56,604 bases of DNA. Origin: Bacteroidales bacterium M3 (lineage in GTDB: Bacteria; Bacteroidota; Bacteroidia; Bacteroidales; Muribaculaceae). A model generated the notes under the pieces. It did not search any database. It saw only the letters and a list, made by a program, of their open reading frames with translations, and was not told where the DNA came from. Numbering within the stretch: position 1 is the stretch's first letter; every line of letters begins with the position of its first letter. Where the stretch lies: positions 7,387 through 63,990 of the forward strand of contig LUJN01000011.1 in assembly GCA_001689445.1 (NCBI GenBank), written 5' to 3'. The position numbers and the translations under genes are program-made. Positions 1 to 7,684 of the stretch are shown here, in pieces.

Positions 1-39
1 CCTCTTTTTGGCACCGGAGTTAGTTTTAACCTTTGGCAT
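1..39 (-). CDS. rpmI: Ribosomal protein bL35, N-terminal fragment
   Basis: Only the first 13 codons lie in the window, reading MPKVKTNSGAKKR on the minus strand. This is the hallmark N-terminus of 50S subunit protein bL35. The gene runs off the left edge. It follows infC by 63 bp in the same direction, as in the widespread infC-rpmI-rplT arrangement, so rplT is expected just outside the window. The identification rests on a short but very characteristic peptide and on gene order. Confidence 0.9.
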   Translation of the reverse strand, partial: MPKVKTNSGAKKR

Positions 40-78
40 TTTTGTTAGTTAATTGATTATTAATTCGATTTATATCTC

Positions 79-95
79 GCGTCAACCCGTGACGC
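79..95 (-). other. Short hairpin in the infC-rpmI spacer
   Basis: GCGTCA and TGACGC form a perfect 6-bp stem around a 5-nt loop between infC and rpmI. There is no U-run after it on the minus strand, so it is not a classical terminator. It could be an mRNA processing or ribosomal-protein binding element, since infC-rpmI-rplT leaders are L20-regulated in other phyla. That role is only inferred here. Confidence 0.4.
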
Positions 96-102
96 ATGGT
101 TT

Positions 103-678
103 TTACTGCTTCTTTTTGGGGGAGAGCATGATTGTCATGCGCTTACCCTCAAGGACAGGCATCTGCTCCACCTTGCCATACTCCTCCAGGTCGTTGGCAA
201 AGCGCAACAGCAACACCTCTCCCTGCTCCTTGAAAAGGATGGAGCGGCCCTTGAAGAACACGTAAGCCTTCACCTTGGCACCCTCCTGAAGGAAACCTAC
301 GGCGTGCTTGAGCTTGAAGTTGTAGTCGTGGTCATCGGTCTGCGGTCCGAATCGTATCTCCTTGACAACGACCTTGACCGACTTGGCCTTCTGCTCTTTC
401 TGACGCTTCTTCTGCTGGTAGAGGAATTTCTGATAATCGAGAATCTTGCAGACGGGGGGCGCGGCGTTGGGCGAAATCTCGATAAGGTCGAGACCCAACC
501 CGTCGGCAATCTTCATCGCCTCCTGAATAGGATAAACTCCCGTTTCCACGTTATCTCCCACAAGTCGCACCTCACGTGCGCGTATGCGTTCATTAATAGC
601 GTAGGGTTCAGGCTTGTTAGGGCCTCGACGTTGGGGACCGTTACCACGGTAAGGTCCCGGATTGGGCTTTTTCTCCAT
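103..678 (-). CDS. infC: Translation initiation factor IF-3
   Basis: A 191-residue protein of IF-3 family size. IF-3 binds the 30S subunit, prevents premature 50S joining and checks initiator tRNA and start codon. The N-domain carries the typical segment with INERIRAREVRLVG near residues 28-41 and LDLIEISPNA near 64-73. A lysine-rich linker (about 85-107) leads to the C-domain with VVKEIRFGP, which contacts 16S rRNA. A Bacteroidota-style basic, proline-rich N-terminal extension (about residues 1-25) precedes the core. The start is an ordinary ATG, not the rare AUU used for autocontrol in enterobacteria. It lies 9 bp after thrS and is surely co-transcribed with it. Confidence 0.97.
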   Translation of the reverse strand: MEKKPNPGPYRGNGPQRRGPNKPEPYAINERIRAREVRLVGDNVETGVYPIQEAMKIADGLGLDLIEISPNAAPPVCKILDYQKFLYQQKKRQKEQKAKSVKVVVKEIRFGPQTDDHDYNFKLKHAVGFLQEGAKVKAYVFFKGRSILFKEQGEVLLLRFANDLEEYGKVEQMPVLEGKRMTIMLSPKKKQ

Positions 679-687
679 TCAGTGGTT

Positions 688-2625
688 TTATTGATTAATC
701 ATACTTTCGACTTCTTCAGCCAAATTTTGTGCAAAGGTAGCAATTTTCATCGTACCTTTATCACCCTCACCCTGTTTTCTTACGGAAATTTCACCATTTT
801 GGGCTTCTTTTTCACCTACGATAAGAAGATAGGGTATGCGTTTCAGCTCATTGTCGCGGATTTTCTTGCCGATTTTCTCGTTGCGGTCATCGACATGCAC
901 ACGCACGTCGGCGGCGTTGAGCTGGCGTGCGACCTCAAAGGCATAGTCGTTGAATTTCTCGCTGATGGGGAGCACAACGGCCTGCTCGGGCGCGAGCCAC
1001 AGGGGGAACTTGCCGGCGGTATGCTCAAGCAGCACTGCCACAAATCGCTCCATCGAGCCAAACGGGGCACGGTGTATCATCACGGGGCGATGCTTCTGGT
1101 TGTCGGCTCCGGTGTATTCGAGCTGGAAACGCTCGGGAAGGTTGTAGTCGACCTGGATTGTGCCGAGTTGCCAGCGACGTCCGATGGCGTCCTTGACCAT
1201 AAAGTCGAGCTTCGGCCCGTAGAATGCAGCCTCGCCAAGCTCTGTGCGGGCTTTCAGCCCCTTCTCGGCACAAGCCTCGATGATGGCGTTCTCGGCGAGA
1301 TGCCAGTTCTCGTCGCTTCCGATGTACTTCTCCTTGTTATTGGGGTCTCGGAGCGAAATCTGCGCTTCAAAGTTGTCAAATTTAAGAGCCTTGAAGATGT
1401 AGAAGATAATATCCATCACCTTGAGGAATTCCTCCTTAATCTGGTCGGGGGCACAGAAGATATGGGCATCATCCTGCGTAAATCCGCGTACACGGGTCAA
1501 TCCGTGCAGCTCGCCGCTCTGTTCGTATCGGTAGACCGTGCCAAACTCGGCAAGTCTCAGCGGCAACTCGCGGTAGGAGCGCGGGAACGCCTTGAATATC
1601 TCGCAGTGGTGAGGGCAGTTCATCGGCTTGAGCAGATATTCCTCACCCTCCTCGGGGGTATGGATGGGCTGGAACGAGTCCTTGCCATACTTGGCATAGT
1701 GTCCCGAGGTGACATAGAGCATCTTGTTGCCGATATGCGGGGTGATGACCTGCTGATAGCCATACTGCTTCTGTATCTTGCGTAGGAACTGCTCCAGACG
1801 GTCGCGCAGAGCGGCACCCTTGGGCAACCACAGCGGCAGACCCGCGCCGACATTGGACGAGAACGCGAAAAGCTCCATCTCCTTGCCGAGTTTGCGGTGG
1901 TCGCGTTTCTTGGCCTCCTCCATCAACACGAGATACTCGTCGAGCATCTTCTTCTTGGGGAATGTGATGCCGTAGACGCGCACGAGCTGGTTGCGCTTCT
2001 CGTCGCCGCGCCAATATGCGCCGGCAAGCGAGGTTATCTTGACGGCCTTGATGGGGGCTGTGTTGGGAAGGTGCGGACCACGGCAGAGGTCGGTAAACGC
2101 CCCCTGGGTATAGGTGGTGATATGTCCGTCCTCAAGCTCGCTTATCAGCTCACACTTGTATTGCTCGCCACGGTCGCCGAAGAGCTTGAGCGCATCCTCC
2201 TTGGAAATGTCGGCGCGCTTTATCTCCTCCTTGCGCTGGGCAAGCTCAATCATCTTTTTCTCAATCTTGGCAAAGTCATCGGCGGTCAACTTGTTCTCGC
2301 CCGGATCAATGTCGTAGTAAAAACCGTTCTCGATAGCCGGGCCGATACCGAACTTGACGCCGGGATACAGTTCCTGCAGAGCCTCTGCAAGGAGGTGTGC
2401 CGAACTGTGCCAGAAGGCGTGCTTTCCTTCGGGGTCCTCCCACTTGAACAGCTTTATGGAGGCATCCTCGTTGATGGGACGCGAAATGTCCCACTCCTCA
2501 TCGTTGACAGTAGCGGCAAGGATATCCTGAGCAAGGCGGGGGCTTATGCTCTCGGCTATCTGCAAGGGAGTGACGCCTGCCTCATATTGCTTGACGCTGT
2601 TGTCGGGAAAAGTAATGTTTATCAT
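688..2625 (-). CDS. thrS: Threonyl-tRNA synthetase
   Basis: A 645-residue class II aminoacyl-tRNA synthetase that charges tRNA-Thr in the cytoplasm. The order is an N-terminal TGS domain (about 1-62), the second editing domain with HSSAHLLAEAL near 73, the catalytic core with the NCPHHCEIF zinc/active-site segment near 338, motif 2 with YRYEQSGELHGLTRVRGFTQDDAHIF, motif 3 ending near HRAPFGSMERF, and a C-terminal anticodon-binding domain (about 545-645). Length matches full-size bacterial ThrRS. It is the first gene of a thrS-infC-rpmI operon. A promoter and a leader hairpin lie just upstream, which fits leader-mediated control, though no mechanism can be read directly. Confidence 0.98.
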   Translation of the reverse strand: MINITFPDNSVKQYEAGVTPLQIAESISPRLAQDILAATVNDEEWDISRPINEDASIKLFKWEDPEGKHAFWHSSAHLLAEALQELYPGVKFGIGPAIENGFYYDIDPGENKLTADDFAKIEKKMIELAQRKEEIKRADISKEDALKLFGDRGEQYKCELISELEDGHITTYTQGAFTDLCRGPHLPNTAPIKAVKITSLAGAYWRGDEKRNQLVRVYGITFPKKKMLDEYLVLMEEAKKRDHRKLGKEMELFAFSSNVGAGLPLWLPKGAALRDRLEQFLRKIQKQYGYQQVITPHIGNKMLYVTSGHYAKYGKDSFQPIHTPEEGEEYLLKPMNCPHHCEIFKAFPRSYRELPLRLAEFGTVYRYEQSGELHGLTRVRGFTQDDAHIFCAPDQIKEEFLKVMDIIFYIFKALKFDNFEAQISLRDPNNKEKYIGSDENWHLAENAIIEACAEKGLKARTELGEAAFYGPKLDFMVKDAIGRRWQLGTIQVDYNLPERFQLEYTGADNQKHRPVMIHRAPFGSMERFVAVLLEHTAGKFPLWLAPEQAVVLPISEKFNDYAFEVARQLNAADVRVHVDDRNEKIGKKIRDNELKRIPYLLIVGEKEAQNGEISVRKQGEGDKGTMKIATFAQNLAEEVESMINQ

Positions 2626-2640
2626 TGATATGAAATATTT

Positions 2641-2673
2641 TGGGGCGATTTCCGCCTGAAAAACGGCGTTATC
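2641..2673 (-). promoter_or_regulatory. Leader hairpin upstream of thrS
   Basis: On the minus strand GCGAT pairs with ATCGC and CGCC with GGCG around an internal loop, giving a two-part stem in the roughly 55-nt thrS leader. thrS leaders are control points in other bacteria (operator mimicry or T-boxes). This one has neither the length nor the motifs of a T-box, so control by it is only a possibility. Confidence 0.35.
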
Positions 2674-2686
2674 GCAAAATCAACTG

Positions 2687-2716
2687 CAAAATTAACCATT
2701 TAGCCGCATTAACCAA
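2687..2716 (-). promoter_or_regulatory. Promoter of thrS-infC-rpmI
   Basis: The minus strand carries TAATTTTG at 2694-2687 (Bacteroidota -7 box TAnnTTTG) and TTG at 2716-2714, 19 bp apart. The start site would lie near 2680, leaving a leader of about 55 nt before thrS. Confidence 0.65.
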
Positions 2717-2732
2717 TATTTTCCCCGATTTT

Positions 2733-2764
2733 TTTGCCATGCGCCATAATATCTCGTATTTTTG
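2733..2764 (+). promoter_or_regulatory. Promoter of the two-TM membrane protein
   Basis: TTTG at 2733-2736 and TATTTTTG at 2757-2764 are 20 bp apart, an excellent Bacteroidota promoter. Transcription would start near 2771. This places any start codon upstream of that point, including the ATG at 2766, outside the message. Confidence 0.7.
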
Positions 2765-2783
2765 CATGAAAGCACAACCAATC

Positions 2784-3599
2784 ATGTACAAAAGCAATCT
2801 GCATATGAGTTACATACTGTCCGGGCTGGCGCTACTGTTGGCCGCCGGAGCCTTCAGCGGATGGTTTTTCCGCGACAGGCTCAGCAAGGAGAACATCGAC
2901 ATAATAGTCGCCATAGCCACAGCCCTGACGGGAATCGCATCCATAGTCGTTGGTTTTGTGTCAGTGCACGTGATGACAACGCAGAATGAGATGCAGAAGT
3001 CATTGATTGAGTATCAGAAAAAGGAGCACCAGCCTGTATTCATCGTGAAAAAGAGCATCGGAAAGAGCACACCAGATGCCGAGAAATATGATTACGAAGA
3101 GTTCACGTTGGAAAATGTCGGCGAGCGGTTCAAATCCCTGCAATCAGTGTCTCAACGCAATTTTGTGCGCTTCACCTACTCCAACAGAGACACGCGACAT
3201 TCCGAAAACATAGTATCATACGCGCCGATAAGCTATTACTACAATGTACAGTCGGGCACAGGCGACGTGCGCGACCTGATAATCCAATCTTACGCATCCG
3301 ACAAGATATTGAACCACAAGCACTACACCGACCTGTACTTCGATGCCGTAGAATATTCATCATCGCATGAGAACGAGACCCTGCTCGTCGACAGGATTGA
3401 ATTTTTCATAATCACCTACACCGACATCTACGATGAGACAAAGACCATATACCTGAAAGGCAAGGAGACAGTTGAGAAGGAGGAATATGATAGCATATGC
3501 GCCAAAGCCGAGAGCGACTACGGGTACAAGAGTTATGACCTCAAAGAGCTTAATCTCGACATCTTCTTCAACGACCGCCGCAAAGCCGTTGGAGGATAA
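2784..3599 (+). CDS. Predicted two-TM membrane protein of unknown function
   Basis: I do not recognise the family. From the ATG at 2784 the product is 271 residues. Two hydrophobic helices sit near the N-terminus (about 9-24 and 34-55), followed by a soluble domain of about 200 residues rich in Asp, Glu, Tyr and Lys. The domain starts with a short charged helix (QNEMQKSLIEYQKKEHQP), a layout seen in small membrane proteins with a cytoplasmic sensor or effector domain. The frame is open further upstream from a TTG at 2640, but the promoter at 2733-2764 argues for 2784 or 2805 as the start. It is transcribed divergently from thrS and is a single gene. Confidence 0.7.
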   Translation: MYKSNLHMSYILSGLALLLAAGAFSGWFFRDRLSKENIDIIVAIATALTGIASIVVGFVSVHVMTTQNEMQKSLIEYQKKEHQPVFIVKKSIGKSTPDAEKYDYEEFTLENVGERFKSLQSVSQRNFVRFTYSNRDTRHSENIVSYAPISYYYNVQSGTGDVRDLIIQSYASDKILNHKHYTDLYFDAVEYSSSHENETLLVDRIEFFIITYTDIYDETKTIYLKGKETVEKEEYDSICAKAESDYGYKSYDLKELNLDIFFNDRRKAVGG

Positions 3600-3655
3600 A
3601 CCTTTTTTGTCAATTTTGAACTTCCCCTAAATTTCATATTGTCGGGGATTTGGCG

Positions 3656-3663
3656 TATCTTTG
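3656..3663 (+). promoter_or_regulatory. -7 element upstream of nrnA
   Basis: TATCTTTG matches TAnnTTTG exactly, 20 bp before the nrnA start codon. No well-spaced TTG is visible upstream, so only the -7 part is called. It would drive the five-gene operon that follows. Confidence 0.6.
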
Positions 3664-3683
3664 CGTGAGAATTGAACTTATAG

Positions 3684-4721
3684 ATGATAAGACGAGTAAT
3701 AAAGGAATCCAAGATAAAGGCTCTGCGGGCACTGCTTGAGCAAAGCGAGAATATAGTAATAACATGCCATCTCAACCCCGACGGCGATGCAATCGGGTCG
3801 TCACTCGGGCTGTATCACGTGTTGCAGTCCATCGGCAAGAAAGTGTCGATTGTGACCCCCGACCTGCCCCCGCGCTCATTGATGTTCCTGCCCGGAGCAA
3901 AGGAGATTGTCGCCTTCACGCAATACGCCGAGTTTGGCACACAGCTTTTCAACGAGGCCGACCTGATATTTTGCCTTGATTTCAACGCCTACAGCCGTGT
4001 CGACCGCATGAGCGGTGTCCTATCGGGCTCAAAAGCCCCCAAGGTGCTCATCGACCACCATCTCGACCCCGAGGATTTTGCCGACATCACCATCTCCCAC
4101 CCCGAGATGTCGTCGACCTGCGTGCTCGTGTTCCGCACACTATGTCGCCTTGAGCTTTTTGACCGGATAAACCGCAAGGCGGCCGAGTGTATCTACACCG
4201 GCATGATGACCGATACAGGCAACTTCACCTACAACTCCAACGACCCCGACCTGTATGTCATCGTGGCCGAGCTACTGCGCAAGGGGGTCAACAAAGACCG
4301 CATATACGCCCAGGTGTGCAACACCAACACCTCAAAGCGGTTGCGCCTCAACGGCTATTCAATCTACAAGAAGATGCAGCTTTTCCCCGAGCATCAGGCC
4401 GCGCTCATCACGCTGACACGCGACGAGCTTAAGGAGTTTGACTACGACAAGGGAGACACCGAGAGCCTTGTCAATGTGCCGTTGAGCATCCCTGGTATCT
4501 CCTACTCCGTATTTATGCGCGACGACACCAAGTATATAAAGGTATCATCCCGCAGCAAGGGTGACTTCCCCGTCAACCGCATATGCGAGAAATATTTCAA
4601 CGGAGGCGGACACAAAAACGCCGCCGGAGGTGAATTTCGCGGCACGCTGACCGAGGCGGTCAACGTGTTCCTGTCAATCCTAGACGAAAACGACAAATAT
4701 CTTCAAAAAACGACAAAATAA
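3684..4721 (+). CDS. nrnA: DHH/DHHA1 phosphoesterase, NrnA-like oligoribonuclease/pAp phosphatase
   Basis: A 345-residue protein with both halves of the family. The DHH domain has H29 and the DGD pair D33/D35 in HLNPDGDAIGSS, D99 in a CLDFN segment, and the name-giving DHH at 124-126. The DHHA1 domain ends with GGGHKNAAGG near residue 310. NrnA proteins degrade short RNA oligomers and dephosphorylate pAp, using Mn ions bound by the Asp/His residues. Length is normal. It heads a tight operon with a DUF4827 lipoprotein (9-bp gap), glmM, an NlpC/P60 peptidase and a dipeptide epimerase. Substrate preference cannot be read from sequence, because DHH paralogues also cleave cyclic dinucleotide products. 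Confidence 0.88.
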   Translation: MIRRVIKESKIKALRALLEQSENIVITCHLNPDGDAIGSSLGLYHVLQSIGKKVSIVTPDLPPRSLMFLPGAKEIVAFTQYAEFGTQLFNEADLIFCLDFNAYSRVDRMSGVLSGSKAPKVLIDHHLDPEDFADITISHPEMSSTCVLVFRTLCRLELFDRINRKAAECIYTGMMTDTGNFTYNSNDPDLYVIVAELLRKGVNKDRIYAQVCNTNTSKRLRLNGYSIYKKMQLFPEHQAALITLTRDELKEFDYDKGDTESLVNVPLSIPGISYSVFMRDDTKYIKVSSRSKGDFPVNRICEKYFNGGGHKNAAGGEFRGTLTEAVNVFLSILDENDKYLQKTTK

Positions 4722-4730
4722 CAAGAACGA

Positions 4731-5303
4731 ATGAAACTGTTGTACCGACTATCGTTGCTTGCACTTTCAGTGCTGTCGATATACATCGTATCATGCAAGG
4801 ATTCCAAAAGCTACTCCAAGCTGCTCGATCAGGAGAAAAAGGCTGTAAACCTCTATCTCTCCGACCAGCGTGTCGAGCCGGAAATCCCCGCCGACTCAGT
4901 GTTTGAGACCGGGCCAAACGCGCCCTTCTATAAGATGGACACTGACGGCAACGTCTACATGCAGGTAATCGACCGTGGCGACATGAATGCCCGCGCAAAG
5001 CAGGACCAGCTCATCTATTTCCGATACATGCGCGCCAATCTCTATCAATACGAGCCGGGGGTCAAGCTCGAATGGGGCGGCAATTCCGACAATATGGGGT
5101 ATCCCTCGACAAGTTTCCGGTTTGGCAACGCCTACCTCCAGTCGTCCTACCGTTGGGGACAGGGCATACAGATTCCGCTCTACTACCTCGGCATCGGATG
5201 TGAGGTAAATCTCGTCATAAAGTCACAGTACGGGCTGCCCGAAGAGCAGGCCAATGTGATCCCTTTCCTATATAATATACGTTATTTCAAAAGCCAGATA
5301 TAA
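4731..5303 (+). CDS. DUF4827-type lipoprotein
   Basis: A 190-residue protein with a lipoprotein signal: a basic start, hydrophobic segment 4-20, and a SIYIVSC-type lipobox with Cys22. It should therefore be anchored on the periplasmic side. The body matches what I remember of DUF4827, with NVYMQVIDRG and a middle part reminiscent of FKBP-like folds. Its role is unknown. The neighbourhood (nrnA 9 bp upstream, glmM 2 bp downstream) is one I recall from Bacteroides genomes. It sits in an operon of envelope metabolism, but nothing in the protein points to an enzyme. The family name is from memory. Confidence 0.75.
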   Translation: MKLLYRLSLLALSVLSIYIVSCKDSKSYSKLLDQEKKAVNLYLSDQRVEPEIPADSVFETGPNAPFYKMDTDGNVYMQVIDRGDMNARAKQDQLIYFRYMRANLYQYEPGVKLEWGGNSDNMGYPSTSFRFGNAYLQSSYRWGQGIQIPLYYLGIGCEVNLVIKSQYGLPEEQANVIPFLYNIRYFKSQI

Positions 5304-5305
5304 AA

Positions 5306-6697
5306 ATGTCTCTCATAAAGTCTATTTCGGGCATACGCGGCACTATAGGCGGCGTCCCCGGCGAGGGCCTCAGCCCATTGGATATAGTTAAATTCACAGC
5401 CGCATATGCGACATTCATAGACCGCACCACCACACGCGACACCCGCACTATCGTCGTCGGGCGTGATGCACGCCTGTCGGGCAAGATGGTAAACGACATG
5501 GTGGTCGGCACGTTGACAGGCATGGGATTTGATGTAGTGAATATCGGCCTCGCCTCCACACCGACCACCGAGATTGCCGTGGTGATGGAGAAAGCCTGTG
5601 GCGGCATCATCCTCACCGCCTCCCACAATCCCCGCCAATGGAACGCCCTCAAGCTGCTCAACGAAAACGGCGAGTTCCTCAACGACGCCCAAGGCAAGGA
5701 GGTTCTTGCCATCGCCGAGAACGAGAGCTACCGATTTGCCACGGTTGACAACCTCGGACACGAATACACCAACAACACTTACAACATGAAACACATCGAG
5801 AGCGTGCTCGCCCTCGACCTCGTGGATAAGGAGGCTATCTCCCGCGCCAACTTCACGGTTGCCGTCGATGCTGTCAACTCCGTGGGCGGTGTTGTAATTC
5901 CCCAGTTGCTGCGCGCCCTTGGCGTAAAAAATATCATAGAGCTTAACTGCGACCCGTCGGGCAACTTTGCCCACACACCCGAACCGATACCCGAGAATCT
6001 CACCGAGATTGCCGACCTCATGAAGTCGGGGCGTGCCGACGTGGGATTTGTCGTAGACCCTGATGTCGATCGCCTTGCCATAGTAATGGAAAACGGCGAG
6101 ATGTTTGTCGAGGAATACACACTTGTGGCTGTCGCCGACTATGTGCTCTCGCACACACCCGGCTCGACAGTCTCCAACCTCAGCTCGTCTCGTGCGCTGC
6201 GTGACATCACCGTTAAGCATGGCTGCTCATACTCGGCCGCAGCTGTAGGCGAGGTAAACGTGGTGACAAAAATGAAAGAGACCGGTGCCGTCATCGGCGG
6301 CGAGGGCAACGGCGGCGTCATCTACCCCGCCTCCCACTATGGCCGTGACGCTCTTGTTGGTGTGGCTCTCTTCCTCTCGCTCCTCGCCAAGAGCGGCAAA
6401 AAGGTATCGGAGCTGAAAGCCGAATACCCCGGCTATGCGATAGCCAAGAACAAAATCGAACTGACCCCCTCGATAGATGTTGACGCAATCCTTGAAGCGG
6501 TAAAGCGCAAGTATGCCGACGAAACCATCACCGACATCGACGGAGTGAAGATTGACTTCCCCGAGAGCTGGGTGCACCTGCGTAAGTCCAACACCGAGCC
6601 GATAATCCGCATCTATTCCGAGGCCGCGACCATGGAGGAGGCCAACCGCCTCGCCGCTGACATCAAGGCCGTCATCTCCGAGATGGTCAACGAGTAG
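5306..6697 (+). CDS. glmM: Phosphoglucosamine mutase
   Basis: A 463-residue alpha-D-phosphohexomutase that converts glucosamine-6-phosphate to glucosamine-1-phosphate for UDP-GlcNAc, the entry to peptidoglycan and LPS synthesis. The phosphoserine loop TASHNP has its Ser at 106. The Mg loop DPDVDR lies near 252-257, the sugar-binding GEGNGG near 332-337, and the phosphate-binding loop RKSNTEPIIRIY near 427. Length is normal. It starts 2 bp after the DUF4827 gene and ends 4 bp before the NlpC/P60 gene. A phosphomannomutase activity cannot be excluded, but the wall-related context and Bacteroidota gene order favour GlmM. Confidence 0.9.
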   Translation: MSLIKSISGIRGTIGGVPGEGLSPLDIVKFTAAYATFIDRTTTRDTRTIVVGRDARLSGKMVNDMVVGTLTGMGFDVVNIGLASTPTTEIAVVMEKACGGIILTASHNPRQWNALKLLNENGEFLNDAQGKEVLAIAENESYRFATVDNLGHEYTNNTYNMKHIESVLALDLVDKEAISRANFTVAVDAVNSVGGVVIPQLLRALGVKNIIELNCDPSGNFAHTPEPIPENLTEIADLMKSGRADVGFVVDPDVDRLAIVMENGEMFVEEYTLVAVADYVLSHTPGSTVSNLSSSRALRDITVKHGCSYSAAAVGEVNVVTKMKETGAVIGGEGNGGVIYPASHYGRDALVGVALFLSLLAKSGKKVSELKAEYPGYAIAKNKIELTPSIDVDAILEAVKRKYADETITDIDGVKIDFPESWVHLRKSNTEPIIRIYSEAATMEEANRLAADIKAVISEMVNE

Positions 6698-6701
6698 CAA
6701 C

Positions 6702-7682
6702 ATGAAGATAGCCCGATATGGACGCATAGGATTGCTGTCATTGGGACTGCTTTCAATGCAGCACGTATTGGCCGCCGTATCCGACACCATCCCGGAGCAA
6801 TCATGGGGACTGGTCAACGTGTCGGTGGCAAACGTGCGCACCGAGCCGCGACATGGGGCCGAGCTGTCGACCCAGACATTGTTGGGCACCCCCGTGAGAC
6901 TTACGGCCAAGACCGACAACGGATGGTACAAGGCTGTACTTCCCGACGGCTACACAGGCTATATTATAGGCAATTCCCTGGCCCTGAAGTCTGACGACGA
7001 GATGGCACGATGGCGCAATGCCGACCGCGTGACAGTAATCGTCCCCTCGGAAATAAAGGCTTACACCGACTCGGCGACCCTCAACTGTGAGCTGATTGTA
7101 TCGGATCTCGTCGCGGGCAACATACTTGAGCGTTCCCCGCTTTCGACCACGCGCAATGTCAATGTCATTTATCCCGACGGGCGAACCGCATGGGTGCCAC
7201 GCGGTGATGTCTCAAATATCGAGGCTTGGGCAAATACCCCATTCAACGATGATCTGATACTGTATTACGCCTATAGCTGCCTCGGGGCTCCCTACCTGTG
7301 GGGCGGCACATCTTCCAAGGGGATGGACTGCTCCGGGCTGACAAAACTGGCTTATTATGCCAACGGCCTTATCATCCTGCGCGACGCCTCCCAACAGGCC
7401 CGATCAGGCATACCGGTATACAACAACGACTTCGAGAGCGGCGACCTGCTGTTTTTCGGCAACAAGGAGACCGGACGGGTGAACCATGTCGGCATATATA
7501 TCCATGACGGGCGATATATTGAGTCATCGGGCCGTGTAAGGCTCAATGACCTTGCCTCTTCCCCCAATTTTCTCTTTGGCCGACGGCTGCGCTACAACAT
7601 CGGATGCCCCGATGTGCTGCCGGTAGCACAACACCCATGGTATTTCAATCTCCCCTCCACCCCATCCCAAACTCAACCATAG
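6702..7682 (+). CDS. Exported SH3-NlpC/P60 (C40) peptidase, gamma-D-Glu-diamino acid endopeptidase type
   Basis: A 326-residue protein. A Sec signal peptide covers about 1-25. A bacterial SH3 domain (about 36-97, with SVANVRTEP) and a second SH3-like segment (about 105-170) precede the C40 catalytic domain (about 182-305). The catalytic Cys is C210 in GMDCSGLT and the His is H262 in RVNHVGIY. The usual third polar position, His in many relatives, reads Glu in YIESSG (E274). YkfC-type enzymes cut between gamma-D-Glu and the diamino acid in muropeptides, releasing L-Ala-D-Glu. The next gene encodes an epimerase for exactly that dipeptide, which strongly supports the role. It is co-transcribed with glmM (4-bp gap). 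Confidence 0.88.
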   Translation: MKIARYGRIGLLSLGLLSMQHVLAAVSDTIPEQSWGLVNVSVANVRTEPRHGAELSTQTLLGTPVRLTAKTDNGWYKAVLPDGYTGYIIGNSLALKSDDEMARWRNADRVTVIVPSEIKAYTDSATLNCELIVSDLVAGNILERSPLSTTRNVNVIYPDGRTAWVPRGDVSNIEAWANTPFNDDLILYYAYSCLGAPYLWGGTSSKGMDCSGLTKLAYYANGLIILRDASQQARSGIPVYNNDFESGDLLFFGNKETGRVNHVGIYIHDGRYIESSGRVRLNDLASSPNFLFGRRLRYNIGCPDVLPVAQHPWYFNLPSTPSQTQP

Positions 7683-7684
7683 CA

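Noticed and set aside
304..1785. A 493-codon open frame on the plus strand opposite thrS and infC
   Set aside because: It is antisense to two clear housekeeping genes, has biased composition from the complementary codon pattern and resembles no family. Long antisense frames are normal in GC-richer coding DNA.
2626..2700. T-box riboswitch upstream of thrS
   Set aside because: The leader is too short and lacks the conserved T-box sequence. Only a simple hairpin is present.
2640..2783. N-terminal extension of the two-TM protein from a TTG at 2640
   Set aside because: The promoter at 2733-2764 would start transcription after this region, and the extension has no signal-like sequence.
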